64,000 nt of DNA from Streptomyces flavofungini (GTDB taxonomy: Bacteria; Actinomycetota; Actinomycetes; Streptomycetales; Streptomycetaceae): contig NZ_CP128846.1 of assembly GCF_030388665.1 (NCBI RefSeq), positions 5,840,501-5,904,500 on the forward strand, written 5' to 3'. The notes under the pieces are model-generated. The model saw nothing but the letters and a program-made list of their open reading frames with translations, was not told where the DNA came from and made no database searches. A program made the position numbers and the translations under genes. Below are positions 8,011 through 17,007 of this stretch, in pieces; position 1 is the first letter of the stretch, and every line of letters starts with the position of its first letter.

Positions 8011-9555
8011 ATGTCACTCGAATCCTTCACCGACTCCGTCGACCGCACCGTGAACGGTTGGTTTGAGCCTGTAACCAAGAAGCTCAGCGAGATCGTTTTC
8101 TATGCGGTCCCCGTGGGCGATACCGAACTGCCGCTCATCGTGGCCTGGCTCGTCGTCGCGGGTCTCGTCTTCTCCCTCTACTTCGGCTTCGTCCAGTTCG
8201 GAAAGTTCAAACTCGCCCTGAACGTGGTGCGTGGCAAGTACGACGAGAAGGGGTCGGACGGGGAGGTCAATCACTTCCAGGCGCTGACCGCCGCGGTCTC
8301 CGGCACCGTCGGTCTCGGCAACATCGCCGGTGTCGCCGTCGCGGTGAGCATCGGTGGCGCGGGAGCCACCTTCTGGATGATCCTCTGCGGCCTGCTCGGC
8401 ATGGCCACCAAGTTCGTCGAGGTGACCCTCGGCGTGAAGTACCGCCAGGTGCATCCCGACGGGACCGTCTCCGGCGGCCCGATGCACTACCTGCCCAAGG
8501 GGCTCGGTGAACGCTTCGGCGGCTGGGGACTCAAGCTCGGCAAGGTCCTGGCTGTCCTCGCCTCCATCTGCATCCTCTTCTTCGGCCTCTTCGGCGGAAA
8601 CCTGCTGCAGGTCAACCAGAGCTACGCGCAGCTCGCCAAGGTCACCGGTGACGGCTGGATCAGCTCCTCGTCGGGCGCGCTCTTCTTCGGCCTGCTGATC
8701 GCCGCGCTCGTCGGCATCGTGCTCATCGGCGGCATCCGCTCCATCGCCGCCGTCACCAGCCGTCTGGTCCCGGCGATGGCCGGTATGTACATCGTGGTCT
8801 GCCTGATCGTCATCCTCGTCAACGTCACCGCCGTTCCGTCGGCGATCAGCGCGATCGTCGAGGGCGCCTTCAACCCGCAGGGCGTCACGGGCGGCATCAT
8901 CGGCGCGCTGATCGTCGGCTTCAAGCGGGCCGCGTTCTCCAACGAGGCCGGCATCGGCTCCGCCCCGATCGCGCACTCCGCGGTGAAGACCAAGCACCCC
9001 GCGAGCGAGGGCCTGGTCGCGCTCCTGGAGCCGTTCATCGACACGGTCGTCATCTGCACCATGACCGCGCTGACCATCGTCATCGCCGACCCCGCCAGCT
9101 GGAAGGTCGGCGGGAGCATCGACAACGCCCAGGGTGTGACGCTCACCTCGGACGCCTTCGAGACCGTCCTGCCGTGGTTCCCGCACCTGCTGACCGTCGC
9201 GGTCATGCTCTTCGCCTTCTCCACGGTGCTCACCTGGGGCTACTACGGCCTCAAGTCCTGGACGCACCTCTTCGGCCGCAGCCGGGCCAGCGAGCTCACC
9301 TACAAGGTCCTGTACTCGGCCGGCTGTGTCCTCGGCTCCCTGCTCACCCTGGGCAAGCTGTTCGACCTGGCCGACGCGGTGCTCTTCATGCTCGCGGTCT
9401 TCAACATCATCGGCCTCTACCTGCTGGCCCCGGTGGTCAAGCGGGAGCTGGACGCCTTCCTCGCCTACGTCCGCCGACGCGGGAACGGCGAGCCGGAGCC
9501 GGACGAGGCCGCAGCCGTGGGCGCCGCCGACAGCGTCGTGACGAAGGCCGACTGA
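8011..9555 (+). CDS. Sodium/alanine symporter (AGCS family)
   Basis: A 514-residue polytopic membrane protein. The opening region (VDRTVNGWFEPVTKKLSEIVF), the GTVGLGNIAGVAVAVSIGGAGA segment and FSNEAGIGSAPIAHSAVKTK followed by EGLVALLEPFIDTVVICTMT are hallmarks of the alanine or glycine:cation symporter family. About eleven membrane segments can be counted; the hydrophilic C-terminal tail is acidic. It imports small neutral amino acids with Na+ by family precedent. A strong hairpin follows at 9593-9626. It shares an upstream cis element with the next transporter gene. Confidence 0.92.
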   Translation: MSLESFTDSVDRTVNGWFEPVTKKLSEIVFYAVPVGDTELPLIVAWLVVAGLVFSLYFGFVQFGKFKLALNVVRGKYDEKGSDGEVNHFQALTAAVSGTVGLGNIAGVAVAVSIGGAGATFWMILCGLLGMATKFVEVTLGVKYRQVHPDGTVSGGPMHYLPKGLGERFGGWGLKLGKVLAVLASICILFFGLFGGNLLQVNQSYAQLAKVTGDGWISSSSGALFFGLLIAALVGIVLIGGIRSIAAVTSRLVPAMAGMYIVVCLIVILVNVTAVPSAISAIVEGAFNPQGVTGGIIGALIVGFKRAAFSNEAGIGSAPIAHSAVKTKHPASEGLVALLEPFIDTVVICTMTALTIVIADPASWKVGGSIDNAQGVTLTSDAFETVLPWFPHLLTVAVMLFAFSTVLTWGYYGLKSWTHLFGRSRASELTYKVLYSAGCVLGSLLTLGKLFDLADAVLFMLAVFNIIGLYLLAPVVKRELDAFLAYVRRRGNGEPEPDEAAAVGAADSVVTKAD

Positions 9556-9592
9556 CCGAGGCGCCCCCCGGTCCACGATCGCGGTTCCCTCC

Positions 9593-9626
9593 GGGCCCGC
9601 CCGCATTCCTCCATGCGGGCGGGCCC
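9593..9626 (+). terminator. Intrinsic terminator of the alanine symporter gene
   Basis: Perfect 13-bp arms (GGGCCCGCCCGCA and its complement) with an 8-nt loop, followed by TTCGTG. Confidence 0.85.
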
Positions 9627-9965
9627 TTCGTGCTGTCCGTACAGATCCCGTGCAGACAGCACGCTGTTCGCTCAACGGTCGCTCAAATCCGGATAACGAT
9701 CTCGTCAAAGCAGTGATGGCTAATGTCGCGGAAGGAGAAATTTGATCGATTTTCTTCGTGGGGTGCGTCACACCTTACGAAAAGGAACTTCCGCTCACCG
9801 TGGTACATCTTCACGACCGTTCGGTGACGCCACCCATGTCACCAAGGGCACGCCAGGGGCCGGCAGACCGTCGGCGGCACTCCATCACCATCCGGGGGGA
9901 TCAGGACCTGGTCCGCGGCGAAACCGCAGTTCGCGGCGCGGATCAGCATGGAGAAAGGCGTCACC
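9627..9965 (+). promoter_or_regulatory. Leader/promoter of the amino acid permease gene
   Basis: The element at 9665-9701 matches the one upstream of the alanine symporter at 28/37 positions. From there to the start codon is about 265 bp of AT-richer, then GC-rich, leader with potential local stems (CCGCGG...TTCGCGG around 9913-9938). No coding sequence is convincing here. GGAGAAAGG (9950-9958) is the ribosome binding site. Confidence 0.5.
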
Positions 9966-11471
9966 ATGACCTCAGTGCAGGTCGAAGAACACCACGACGG
10001 GCACGGCGGCAATGGTGCCGCGGCGGCCACGGAGGGCGCGTCCGGCGACAGCGAGGGCTATCAGCGCGGGCTGGGCGCCCGGCAGATCCAGATGATCGCG
10101 ATCGGCGGTGCCATCGGCACCGGCCTGTTCCTCGGCGCGGGCAAGGCCATCCACAAGGCCGGGCCCAGCCTCATCCTCGCGTACGCCATCGCGGGCCTCG
10201 TGATCTTCTTCATCATGCGCGCGCTCGGCGAGCTCCTGATGTACCGGCCCGTGTCGGGCTCGTTCTCGGAGTACGCCCGTGAGTTCGTCGGCCCGTTCTT
10301 CGGGTTCGTGACCGGCTGGACGTACTGGCTCTTCTGGGTCGTCACCGGCATCACCGAAGTCACCGCGGCCGCCCAGTACATGCAGTACTGGACCCATGGC
10401 TCCATCCCGCAATGGGCGTACGCGCTGATCTTCACGGTCATCCTGTACGGCGCCAACCTGATCTCCGTGAAGCTCTTCGGCGAGCTGGAGTTCTGGTTCT
10501 CGATGGTCAAGGTCACCGCGATCATCGGCATGATCCTGATCTGTGCCGGCATCCTCACCATCGGCTTCTCCGACGCCGGTGACACCGCCTCCGTCTCGCA
10601 CCTGTGGGACAACGGCGGCTTCTTCCCCAACGGCATCGGCAACACGCTGATGACCCTGCAGATCGTGATGTTCGCCTTCCTCGCAGTCGAGCTGGTCGGC
10701 GTCACCGCGGGCGAGTCCAAGGACCCGAAGAAGACCCTTCCCAAGGCGATCAACACCGTGCCGTGGCGCATCGCCGTCTTCTACGTCGGCGCCCTGATCA
10801 TGATCCTGTCGGTCGTGCCGTGGACGCACTTCCAGCCCGGCGTCTCCCCGTTCGTCGCCGCCTTCGAGAAGATGGGCCTCGGCGTCGGCGCCGCGATCGT
10901 GAACTTCGTGGTCCTCACCGCCGCGCTGTCCTCCTGCAACTCGGGCATGTACTCCACCGGCCGCATGCTGCGCGACCTCGCGCTCAACGGCCAGGGCCCG
11001 AAGTTCTTCACCAAGCTCACCAAGAACGGCCTGCCGCTCGTCGGCACCACCGCGTCCGCCGCGCTGATGCTGGTCGGTGTGTGGATCAACTACCAGTGGC
11101 CCGGCGAGGCGTTCAACTACGTCGTCTCCTTCGCGACCATCTCCGGCATGTGGGCCTGGATCATGATCCTCTGCTCGCAGATCCGCTACCGCCGCAAGGC
11201 CGACCGCGGCGAGGTCCCCCAGTCCACGTTCCGGGCGCCCGGCGCCCCGTACACGAGCTGGTTCGCCCTCGCCTTCATCGGCATGGTCATCGTGATGATG
11301 GGCATCGACAAGGACGCGCGGATCTCGCTGTACTGCGCGCCGATCTGGGCCGCGATCCTGTGCGTGTCCTACCTGGTCCTCAAGAGCCGCAACCCGCAGG
11401 CCGCGGCCTTCAAGAAGCGCGTGCACGGCGGCCCGGCCGCCGAGGACGCCGCACCGGTCACCAAGGACTGA
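9966..11471 (+). CDS. Amino acid permease (APC superfamily, GabP/AnsP-like)
   Basis: A 501-residue amino acid transporter with twelve predicted membrane helices. The first helix carries the APC signature (IAIGGAIGTGLFLGAGKAI), followed by GPSLILAYAIAGLVIFFIMRALGEL and YRPVSGSF, as in the proline/GABA/asparagine permease group. A short hydrophilic N-terminus holds a His-rich stretch. The ATG at 9966 is chosen over 9948, because the sequence between them contains the ribosome binding site GGAGAAAGG. Substrate cannot be fixed from sequence alone. A perfect hairpin terminator follows. Confidence 0.9.
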   Translation: MTSVQVEEHHDGHGGNGAAAATEGASGDSEGYQRGLGARQIQMIAIGGAIGTGLFLGAGKAIHKAGPSLILAYAIAGLVIFFIMRALGELLMYRPVSGSFSEYAREFVGPFFGFVTGWTYWLFWVVTGITEVTAAAQYMQYWTHGSIPQWAYALIFTVILYGANLISVKLFGELEFWFSMVKVTAIIGMILICAGILTIGFSDAGDTASVSHLWDNGGFFPNGIGNTLMTLQIVMFAFLAVELVGVTAGESKDPKKTLPKAINTVPWRIAVFYVGALIMILSVVPWTHFQPGVSPFVAAFEKMGLGVGAAIVNFVVLTAALSSCNSGMYSTGRMLRDLALNGQGPKFFTKLTKNGLPLVGTTASAALMLVGVWINYQWPGEAFNYVVSFATISGMWAWIMILCSQIRYRRKADRGEVPQSTFRAPGAPYTSWFALAFIGMVIVMMGIDKDARISLYCAPIWAAILCVSYLVLKSRNPQAAAFKKRVHGGPAAEDAAPVTKD

Positions 11472-11497
11472 CCCCGGACGCCTCGCGTCCAGCATGC

Positions 11498-11534
11498 GGG
11501 CGGCCCCGTACCACACTTCGGTACGGGGCCGCCC
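11498..11534 (+). terminator. Intrinsic terminator of the permease gene
   Basis: Perfect 15-bp arms (GGGCGGCCCCGTACC) with a 7-nt loop, located 20 bp upstream of the mec start codon. Confidence 0.85.
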
Positions 11535-11554
11535 CGCTGCTTATCCTGGCCGAC

Positions 11555-11977
11555 ATGCTGACCATCACCCGGGCCCTCCACGACCAGATCGTCGCGCACG
11601 CGCGCAAGGACCACCCCGACGAGGCCTGCGGCGTCGTCGCGGGGCCTGCGGGCACCGACCGCCCCGAGCGGTTCGTGCCGATGCTGAACGCGGCCCGCTC
11701 GCCCACGTTCTACGAGTTCGACTCGGCCGACCTGCTGAGGCTCTACCGCGACCTGGACGACCGCGACGAGGAGCCCGTGGTCATCTACCACTCGCACACG
11801 GCCACGGAGGCCTACCCCTCCCGCACCGACATCAGCTACGCCAACGAGCCGGGCGCCCACTACCTCCTCGTCTCCACCGCCGACACCGACGACGCCGGAC
11901 CCTTCCAGTTCCGCTCGTTCCGGATCGTCGAAGGCGAGGTCACCGAGGAGGAGGTCAGGGTCGTCGAGGCATACTGA
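11555..11977 (+). CDS. mec: M67-family JAMM metallopeptidase (Mec+-like)
   Basis: A 140-residue zinc peptidase of the JAB1/MPN/Mov34 fold. The JAMM motif is intact: His79-Ser-His81 with Asp92 (HSHTATEAYPSRTD), plus an upstream Glu in DEACGVV. In Mycobacterium tuberculosis the homologue Mec+ releases cysteine from the sulfur-carrier protein CysO after CysM has loaded it; relatives also trim carrier C-termini. Here cysO encodes two residues after its Gly-Gly, so trimming is plausible. The usual partners cysO and cysM lie 3.6 kb downstream, separated by a B12 transporter operon. Start ATG 11555 follows the permease terminator. Confidence 0.88.
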   Translation: MLTITRALHDQIVAHARKDHPDEACGVVAGPAGTDRPERFVPMLNAARSPTFYEFDSADLLRLYRDLDDRDEEPVVIYHSHTATEAYPSRTDISYANEPGAHYLLVSTADTDDAGPFQFRSFRIVEGEVTEEEVRVVEAY

Positions 11978-11994
11978 GCGCGAGCTTCACGACC

Positions 11995-12102
11995 TCAGAG
12001 GCGGCAGGACCCAGGAAGCCGGTGGAAAACCGGCGCGGTCCCGCCACTGTGACCGGCCGCCCCCCGCGCCCGGGAGCCAGGAACTGCCCTGCCGCCTCCT
12101 CC
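11995..12102 (+). ncRNA. Cobalamin (B12) riboswitch
   Basis: The conserved B12-box region is unmistakable: GAAGCCGGTGGAAAACCGG followed by CGGTCCCGCCACTGTGA. Further on comes the GAGCCAGGAACTGCC segment. The closing stem P1 forms between GAGGCGGCAGG (11998-12008) and CCTGCCGCCTC (12088-12098). It lies upstream of btuF and should repress transporter expression when adenosylcobalamin is abundant. Confidence 0.95.
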
Positions 12103-12111
12103 ACACGCACT

Positions 12112-12133
12112 CAGGGGACGCGGAAATCCCCTG
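12112..12133 (+). promoter_or_regulatory. Likely expression-platform hairpin of the B12 riboswitch
   Basis: Perfect 7-bp stem CAGGGGA/TCCCCTG with loop CGCGGAAA. Its 3' arm touches the ribosome binding site GGAGGAGG of btuF, which suggests control at translation initiation. Switching partners were not modelled. Confidence 0.5.
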
Positions 12134-12150
12134 GAGGAGGCCCGCTACCC

Positions 12151-13122
12151 ATGCGCACCCGCGCCCTGCTCGCCGCGGCGGCGATCCTGCTGCCGCTGAC
12201 CGCGTGCTCGTCGTCCTCGTCGTCCGACGACGACTCCAAGAAATCCGACGCCAAGGCCGCCGGATTCCCGTACACCGTCACCAACTGCGGGACGAGGACG
12301 ACATACGACGCGCCCCCGAAGCGTGCGGTCACCATGAACCAGCACGTGACGGAGATCCTCCTCGAACTGGGCCTGGAAGACCGCATAGCGGGGACCGCCT
12401 ACCTCGACGACAAGGTGCTCCCCGAGTACAAGAAGGCGTACGACTCCCGCCCGGTCATCGCCAAGGAGTACCCCTCCTACGAGAAGCTGCTCTCCGCCGA
12501 CCCCGACTTCGTGTACGGCGGTTACGCGAGCGCCTTCGCGGCGGGCGACGGCCGCTCCCGCGAAGCCCTCGCCAAGTCCGGCATCAAGACCCGCCTGAAC
12601 GTCGAGGGCTGCGCCAAGAAGCCCGTCACGATGGACGACGTGTACCGCGAGGTGCGCGAGGCGGGCGCGACGTTCGGGGTCAGGGACCGGGCCGAGAAGT
12701 GGGTGCGCGACGCGAAGGCCGAACTCGCCGCCACCGCGAAGCAGTCCGCCAAGGGCGGCAAGAAGCCCGCCGTCTTCGTCTACGACAGCGGCGACAAGAC
12801 CGCGTTCACCGCGGGCGGCCGGGGCATCGGCAACGACATCATCGAGCGCGCGGGCGGCCGCAACATCATGGCCGACCTCGACAAGTCCTTCGGCGACGCC
12901 TCCTGGGAGACGGTCGTCGACCGCCGCCCCGAGGTCATCGTCATCTACGACTACGGCGCCTCCACGGTCGCCCAGAAGAAGAAGCGCCTCCTGGACGACC
13001 CGGCCCTCAAGGACGTCCCCGCCATCAAGAACAAGCGGTTCGCGGTACTGCCGCTGTCGGACGTGGTGCTGGGGGTGCGGGCACCGGCAGCGGTGAGGAA
13101 GCTGGCGGAGCAGCTGCGGTGA
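12151..13122 (+). CDS. btuF: B12-type ABC transporter substrate-binding lipoprotein
   Basis: A 323-residue lipoprotein: the signal peptide ends in the lipobox LTAC with Cys19, followed by a Ser/Asp-rich linker and a periplasmic-binding fold of the BtuF/FecB class (RAVTMNQHVTEILLELGL, then VYDSGDKTAFTAGGRG and ERAGGRNIMADL). It captures the substrate outside the cell and docks on the permease. The cobalamin riboswitch directly upstream is the main reason to propose a cobalamin or corrinoid ligand; sequence alone could also fit an iron chelate. GGAGGAGG precedes the ATG. The stop codon overlaps the GTG of btuC (GTGA). Confidence 0.87.
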   Translation: MRTRALLAAAAILLPLTACSSSSSSDDDSKKSDAKAAGFPYTVTNCGTRTTYDAPPKRAVTMNQHVTEILLELGLEDRIAGTAYLDDKVLPEYKKAYDSRPVIAKEYPSYEKLLSADPDFVYGGYASAFAAGDGRSREALAKSGIKTRLNVEGCAKKPVTMDDVYREVREAGATFGVRDRAEKWVRDAKAELAATAKQSAKGGKKPAVFVYDSGDKTAFTAGGRGIGNDIIERAGGRNIMADLDKSFGDASWETVVDRRPEVIVIYDYGASTVAQKKKRLLDDPALKDVPAIKNKRFAVLPLSDVVLGVRAPAAVRKLAEQLR

Positions 13123-14351
13123 GGGCGTTTGAGCTTGTCCGGGGGGCCGGGGCGAGGCCCGGGGGCGGCATGCTTCAGCCCGTCCGGCGTTCGCGGACGA
13201 GGCGCGGAGCGCCGATCGGCGGCGGCCCGTCCCACCCGAAGGGGCCACCCGCCCCCGGGGGCCCGGGGGCAGCGCCCCCGGTTCCGGGACGGGGCGGGAC
13301 CGGGGAGCCCCCGGCAGGACCCCACCCCCGCACCCTCCCGTACACCGTCGTCATCACGGCCCTCCTCCTGACCCTCGCGGCAGCGAGCCTCGCCGCCCTC
13401 GCCCTGGGCTCCGTCAGAATCCCCACGGCCGACGTGATCCAGATCCTCACGGGCAACGCCGACCCCTCCCCGTACCGCACGATCGTCCTGGACGTCCGCC
13501 TCCCACGGGTCATCCTCGGCGCAGCCGTGGGCGCGGGCCTGGCCGTGGTGGGCGCCACCCTCCAGGCCCTGGTCCGCAACCCCCTGGCGGACCCCTTCCT
13601 GCTGGGCGTCTCCTCGGGCGCCTCCGCGGCGGCGGTCTCGGTGATCGTGCTCGGCCTGGGCGCGGGCATGGCGACCACGGTGACGATCCCGGCGGCGTCC
13701 TTCGCGGGCGCGTTCCTCGCGCTGCTCGTGGTGTACGCCCTCGCACGGGAGCCCGGCGGCGGCTTCACGACGACCCGCCTGATCCTCGCGGGCGTGGCGG
13801 TGTCGTACGTCCTGGCGGCCCTGACCAGCCTGATCCTGGTCGTCTCGGCCCGCGCGGACCACCTGAAGGAAGTCCTGTACTGGACGCTGGGCGGCCTGGG
13901 CAGTGCCCGCTGGGACATGCTCTCGCTGCCCCTCGCGGTCCTGGCCGTCGGCACGGCGCTGCTGATCGCCCTTGCCCGCCCCCTGGACCTGCTCCTGGTG
14001 GGGGAGGAGGGCGCGACCGTGCTCGGCCTGGACACGGCCCGGTTCCGCGCGGGCGTCTTCGTGCTCACCTCGCTGGTGACCGGCGTGCTCGTCGCGCACA
14101 GCGGGGCGATCGGCTTCGTCGGCCTGATGGTGCCGCACGCGGCGCGGATGCTGGTGGGCGCGGCGCACCGGGCGCTGCTTCCGGTGGCGGCGCTGATGGG
14201 GGCGGTGTTCCTGGTGGTGGCGGACCTGGCGGCGCGCACGGTGGCGGCGCCGCAGGACATCCCGGTGGGCGTGCTCACGGCGCTCACCGGCGGCCCGTTC
14301 TTCCTGTGGCTGCTGCGGCGGGGCAGGACGCGGGAGGGGGCGGAGGCATGA
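13119..14351 (+). CDS. btuC: B12-type ABC transporter permease with repeat-derived N-terminus
   Basis: FecCD/BtuC-family permease. The conserved part starts near residue 70 (YTVVITALLLTLAAASLAALALG) and includes RLPRVILGAAVGAGLAVVGA and NPLADPFLLGVSSGA, with about nine or ten helices. It has a Pro/Gly/Arg-rich extension encoded by a copy of the dispersed repeat (13173-13300), read in frame. The GTG at 13119 overlaps the btuF stop (GTGA) and is given as the start; ATG 13170 at the repeat edge is the alternative. I see no start codon between the repeat and the first helix. Total 410 residues, where about 340 is usual. The stop overlaps btuD (ATGA). Confidence 0.85.
   Translation: MRAFELVRGAGARPGGGMLQPVRRSRTRRGAPIGGGPSHPKGPPAPGGPGAAPPVPGRGGTGEPPAGPHPRTLPYTVVITALLLTLAAASLAALALGSVRIPTADVIQILTGNADPSPYRTIVLDVRLPRVILGAAVGAGLAVVGATLQALVRNPLADPFLLGVSSGASAAAVSVIVLGLGAGMATTVTIPAASFAGAFLALLVVYALAREPGGGFTTTRLILAGVAVSYVLAALTSLILVVSARADHLKEVLYWTLGGLGSARWDMLSLPLAVLAVGTALLIALARPLDLLLVGEEGATVLGLDTARFRAGVFVLTSLVTGVLVAHSGAIGFVGLMVPHAARMLVGAAHRALLPVAALMGAVFLVVADLAARTVAAPQDIPVGVLTALTGGPFFLWLLRRGRTREGAEA
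13173..13300 (+). repeat. Dispersed palindromic repeat, copy 3, inside btuC
   Basis: Core TTCAGCCCGTCCGGCGTTCG, then GGACGAGGCGCGGAGCGCC, then the right block GGCGGCCCGTCCCACCCGAA, a GCCCCCGGGGGC-type hairpin and CCCCCGGTTCCGGGACGGGG. Unlike the other copies it is not in a spacer; it is translated as the N-terminal tail of BtuC. Confidence 0.85.
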
Positions 14352-15136
14352 AGCTCCGTACCGAGAACCTCACGTACGACACCCCGTCCGGCCACCGCCT
14401 CGTCGACGCCGTCTCACTCACCCTCTCCGCGGGCGAGACGGTGGGCCTCGTCGGCCCCAACGGCAGTGGCAAGACGACGCTCCTGCGCTGTGTGTACGGG
14501 ACGCTCACTCCCACCGGCGGCCGGGTCCTGCTCGACGGCGACGACCTCGCGGGCGCCGGCGTCAAGGCCCGCGCCCGCCGCATCGCCACGGTCCCGCAGG
14601 ACGGCCAGACGGGCTTCGAGCTCACCGTCCGCCAGATCGTCGCCATGGGCCGCTCCCCGCACAAACGCTTCTGGGAGGGCGACACCGCCGCCGACGAGGA
14701 ACTGGTCCACGACGCCCTGGAGCGGGTCGGCGCCGCCGCCCTGGCCGGGCGCGCCTTCGCGCGGCTCTCCGGCGGCGAGCGCCAACGCGTCCTGACCGCG
14801 CGGGCGTTGGTGCAGGAACCGGCCGTCCTCGTCCTCGACGAACCGACGAACCACCTCGACATCCGCTACCAGCTGGAGATCCTCGGCCTGGTCCGCGGCC
14901 TCGGCACGGCCAACCTGCTCGCCCTGCACGACCTGACCCTGGCCGCGTACTACTGCGACCGCCTGTACGTCCTCGACGCCGGCCGCGTCGTCGCCTCCGG
15001 CCCGCCCGCGGACGTCCTCACGGGCGAGCTCCTGGCGGCGGTGTACGGGGTCGCCGCGGAGGTGTCGGTGCATCCGGCGACGGGGGCGCCGACGGTGACG
15101 TATCTGCCGGGGGTGGCGGGGGCGCACCGAGCCTGA
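14348..15136 (+). CDS. btuD: B12-type ABC transporter ATPase
   Basis: A 262-residue ATP-binding subunit. The Walker A motif GPNGSGKTT lies at residues 36-44, the signature LSGGERQR at about 149-156 and Walker B VLVLDEPTNHLD just after it. The Gln of the Q-loop is in TVPQDGQTGFELTVRQIVAMGRSPH-like sequence, typical of the iron-chelate/B12 (FecE/BtuD) group. It energises import by BtuFC. ATG 14348 overlaps the btuC stop by four bases, so the three genes are translationally coupled under the B12 riboswitch. Confidence 0.9.
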   Translation: MKLRTENLTYDTPSGHRLVDAVSLTLSAGETVGLVGPNGSGKTTLLRCVYGTLTPTGGRVLLDGDDLAGAGVKARARRIATVPQDGQTGFELTVRQIVAMGRSPHKRFWEGDTAADEELVHDALERVGAAALAGRAFARLSGGERQRVLTARALVQEPAVLVLDEPTNHLDIRYQLEILGLVRGLGTANLLALHDLTLAAYYCDRLYVLDAGRVVASGPPADVLTGELLAAVYGVAAEVSVHPATGAPTVTYLPGVAGAHRA

Positions 15137-15238
15137 CGCCGGTGCGGTCGCCTCGCCCCGTCCGGCCACCGAACGTGATCCGTCCGGTATCCGAGATCAC
15201 ATTCCAGGTCCCGGACCGGGAATCGTTACGATGACCGC

Positions 15239-15343
15239 ATGGTTTCGAACGACGTGAGCATCGATACGACGCCGGGCGCCCTGCTCGTCGGCCGGCTGCA
15301 CGTCGACCTGTGCCGCCTCGCCAGCGCCATCTGTCGGCCCTGA
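15239..15343 (+). CDS. Cysteine-type leader peptide upstream of cysO-cysM
   Basis: A 34-residue ORF starting MVSNDVSIDTTPG and ending RLHVDLCRLASAICRP. The ending matches the actinobacterial putative leader peptides (R-x-H-V-D-L-C-R-x-x-S-A-x-C pattern) found upstream of sulfur and cysteine genes. Two Cys codons lie at residues 25 and 32. In such leaders, ribosome progress at Cys codons is thought to control downstream expression. The 213-bp gap to cysO contains C/A-rich repeats that could be part of the attenuation structure. The recognisable C-terminal motif makes this a real small gene rather than a chance frame. Confidence 0.82.
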   Translation: MVSNDVSIDTTPGALLVGRLHVDLCRLASAICRP

Positions 15344-15556
15344 CGGGCGCCGCCCCGCCCGCCGCAGGCGCGGCGGTGAGCCAGCCCCGTACCCGCGCGG
15401 CCTCCCGCACCCCGCCGCCCGCTCCCGCGCGGCGCGCCCCGCTCCGCACCACCCCGGAACCACCCCGCACGGCACGGCACCACCCCGCACGGCACCACCC
15501 GCACCACCCACGCAGCCCCCGCACCACTCGCGATCCACTCCCGACAGGAGCCCCGC
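15344..15556 (+). promoter_or_regulatory. Leader-to-cysO spacer with CACC-rich repeats
   Basis: Holds imperfect tandem units of CACCACCCCGCACGG type (about 15450-15520), a skewed C/A-rich strand, then GACAGGAGCCCC as the ribosome binding site of cysO. Such unstructured C-rich RNA next to a leader peptide could serve as a Rho-loading or attenuation region; this is inference. Confidence 0.4.
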
Positions 15557-15844
15557 ATGGCCATCGAGGTCCGCATCCCGACCATCCTCCGCACCTACAC
15601 CGACGGCGAGAAGGCCGTCCAGGGCAGCGGCGACACCATCGCCGCGCTCTTCGCCGACCTAGAGTCGCGGCACGCGGGCATCCAGGACCGCCTGATCGAC
15701 AAGGACAAGGGCAACAGCCTGCGCCGCTTCGTGAACGTCTACCTCAACGACGAGGACGTCCGCTTCCTCGACGGCGTCTCCACCAAGCTCGCCGACGGCG
15801 ACAGCGTCACGATCCTGCCGGCCGTCGCCGGCGGCATGGCCTGA
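15557..15844 (+). CDS. cysO: Ubiquitin-like sulfur carrier protein (MoaD/ThiS, CysO-like)
   Basis: A 95-residue beta-grasp protein. It starts IEVRIPTILRTYTDGEKAV and ends with PAVAGGMA, i.e. the Gly-Gly terminus of sulfur carriers followed by two extra residues. In M. tuberculosis CysO the C-terminal thiocarboxylate donates sulfur to CysM. The extra Met-Ala would have to be removed before activation, a job suited to the JAMM protease encoded at 11555. It is followed after 15 bp by cysM and preceded by a cysteine-type leader peptide. Confidence 0.9.
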   Translation: MAIEVRIPTILRTYTDGEKAVQGSGDTIAALFADLESRHAGIQDRLIDKDKGNSLRRFVNVYLNDEDVRFLDGVSTKLADGDSVTILPAVAGGMA

Positions 15845-16810
<966 letters not shown>

Positions 16811-16815
16811 CCCGG

Positions 16816-16995
16816 CTGGGAAACCGGGGGCTCTGCCCCAGACCCCCACTCCTCGATCGCCGGAGGGGCTGAGCACTCAGCCGCGCATTCTCCAGCCCGT
16901 CCGGCGATCGAGGACGAGGCGCGAAGCGCCGATAGCGGGGGCCCAGGGGGCGACAGCAGCCCCCGGTTTCGGGAAAGGGGCGGGATCGGGGAGCG
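16816..16995. repeat. Dispersed palindromic repeat, copies 4 and 5 head to head
   Basis: An inverted copy (AAACCGGGGGCTCTGCCCC, then CTCGATCGCCGGAGGGGCTG, 16821-16872) faces a direct copy (CAGCCCGTCCGGCGATCGAG, then GACGAGGCGCGAAGCGCC, then CCCCGGTTTCGGGAAAGGGG, 16893-16982). Together they fill the spacer between the converging ends of cysM (+) and the PemK-like gene (-), and could form a very large stem. Confidence 0.85.
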
Positions 16996-17007
16996 CCTCC
17001 GCACGGC

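Noticed and set aside
8014..9771. Long minus-strand frame opposite the alanine symporter
   Set aside because: Asp/Glu/Arg/His-rich shadow typical of the complement of a membrane-protein gene in GC-rich DNA.
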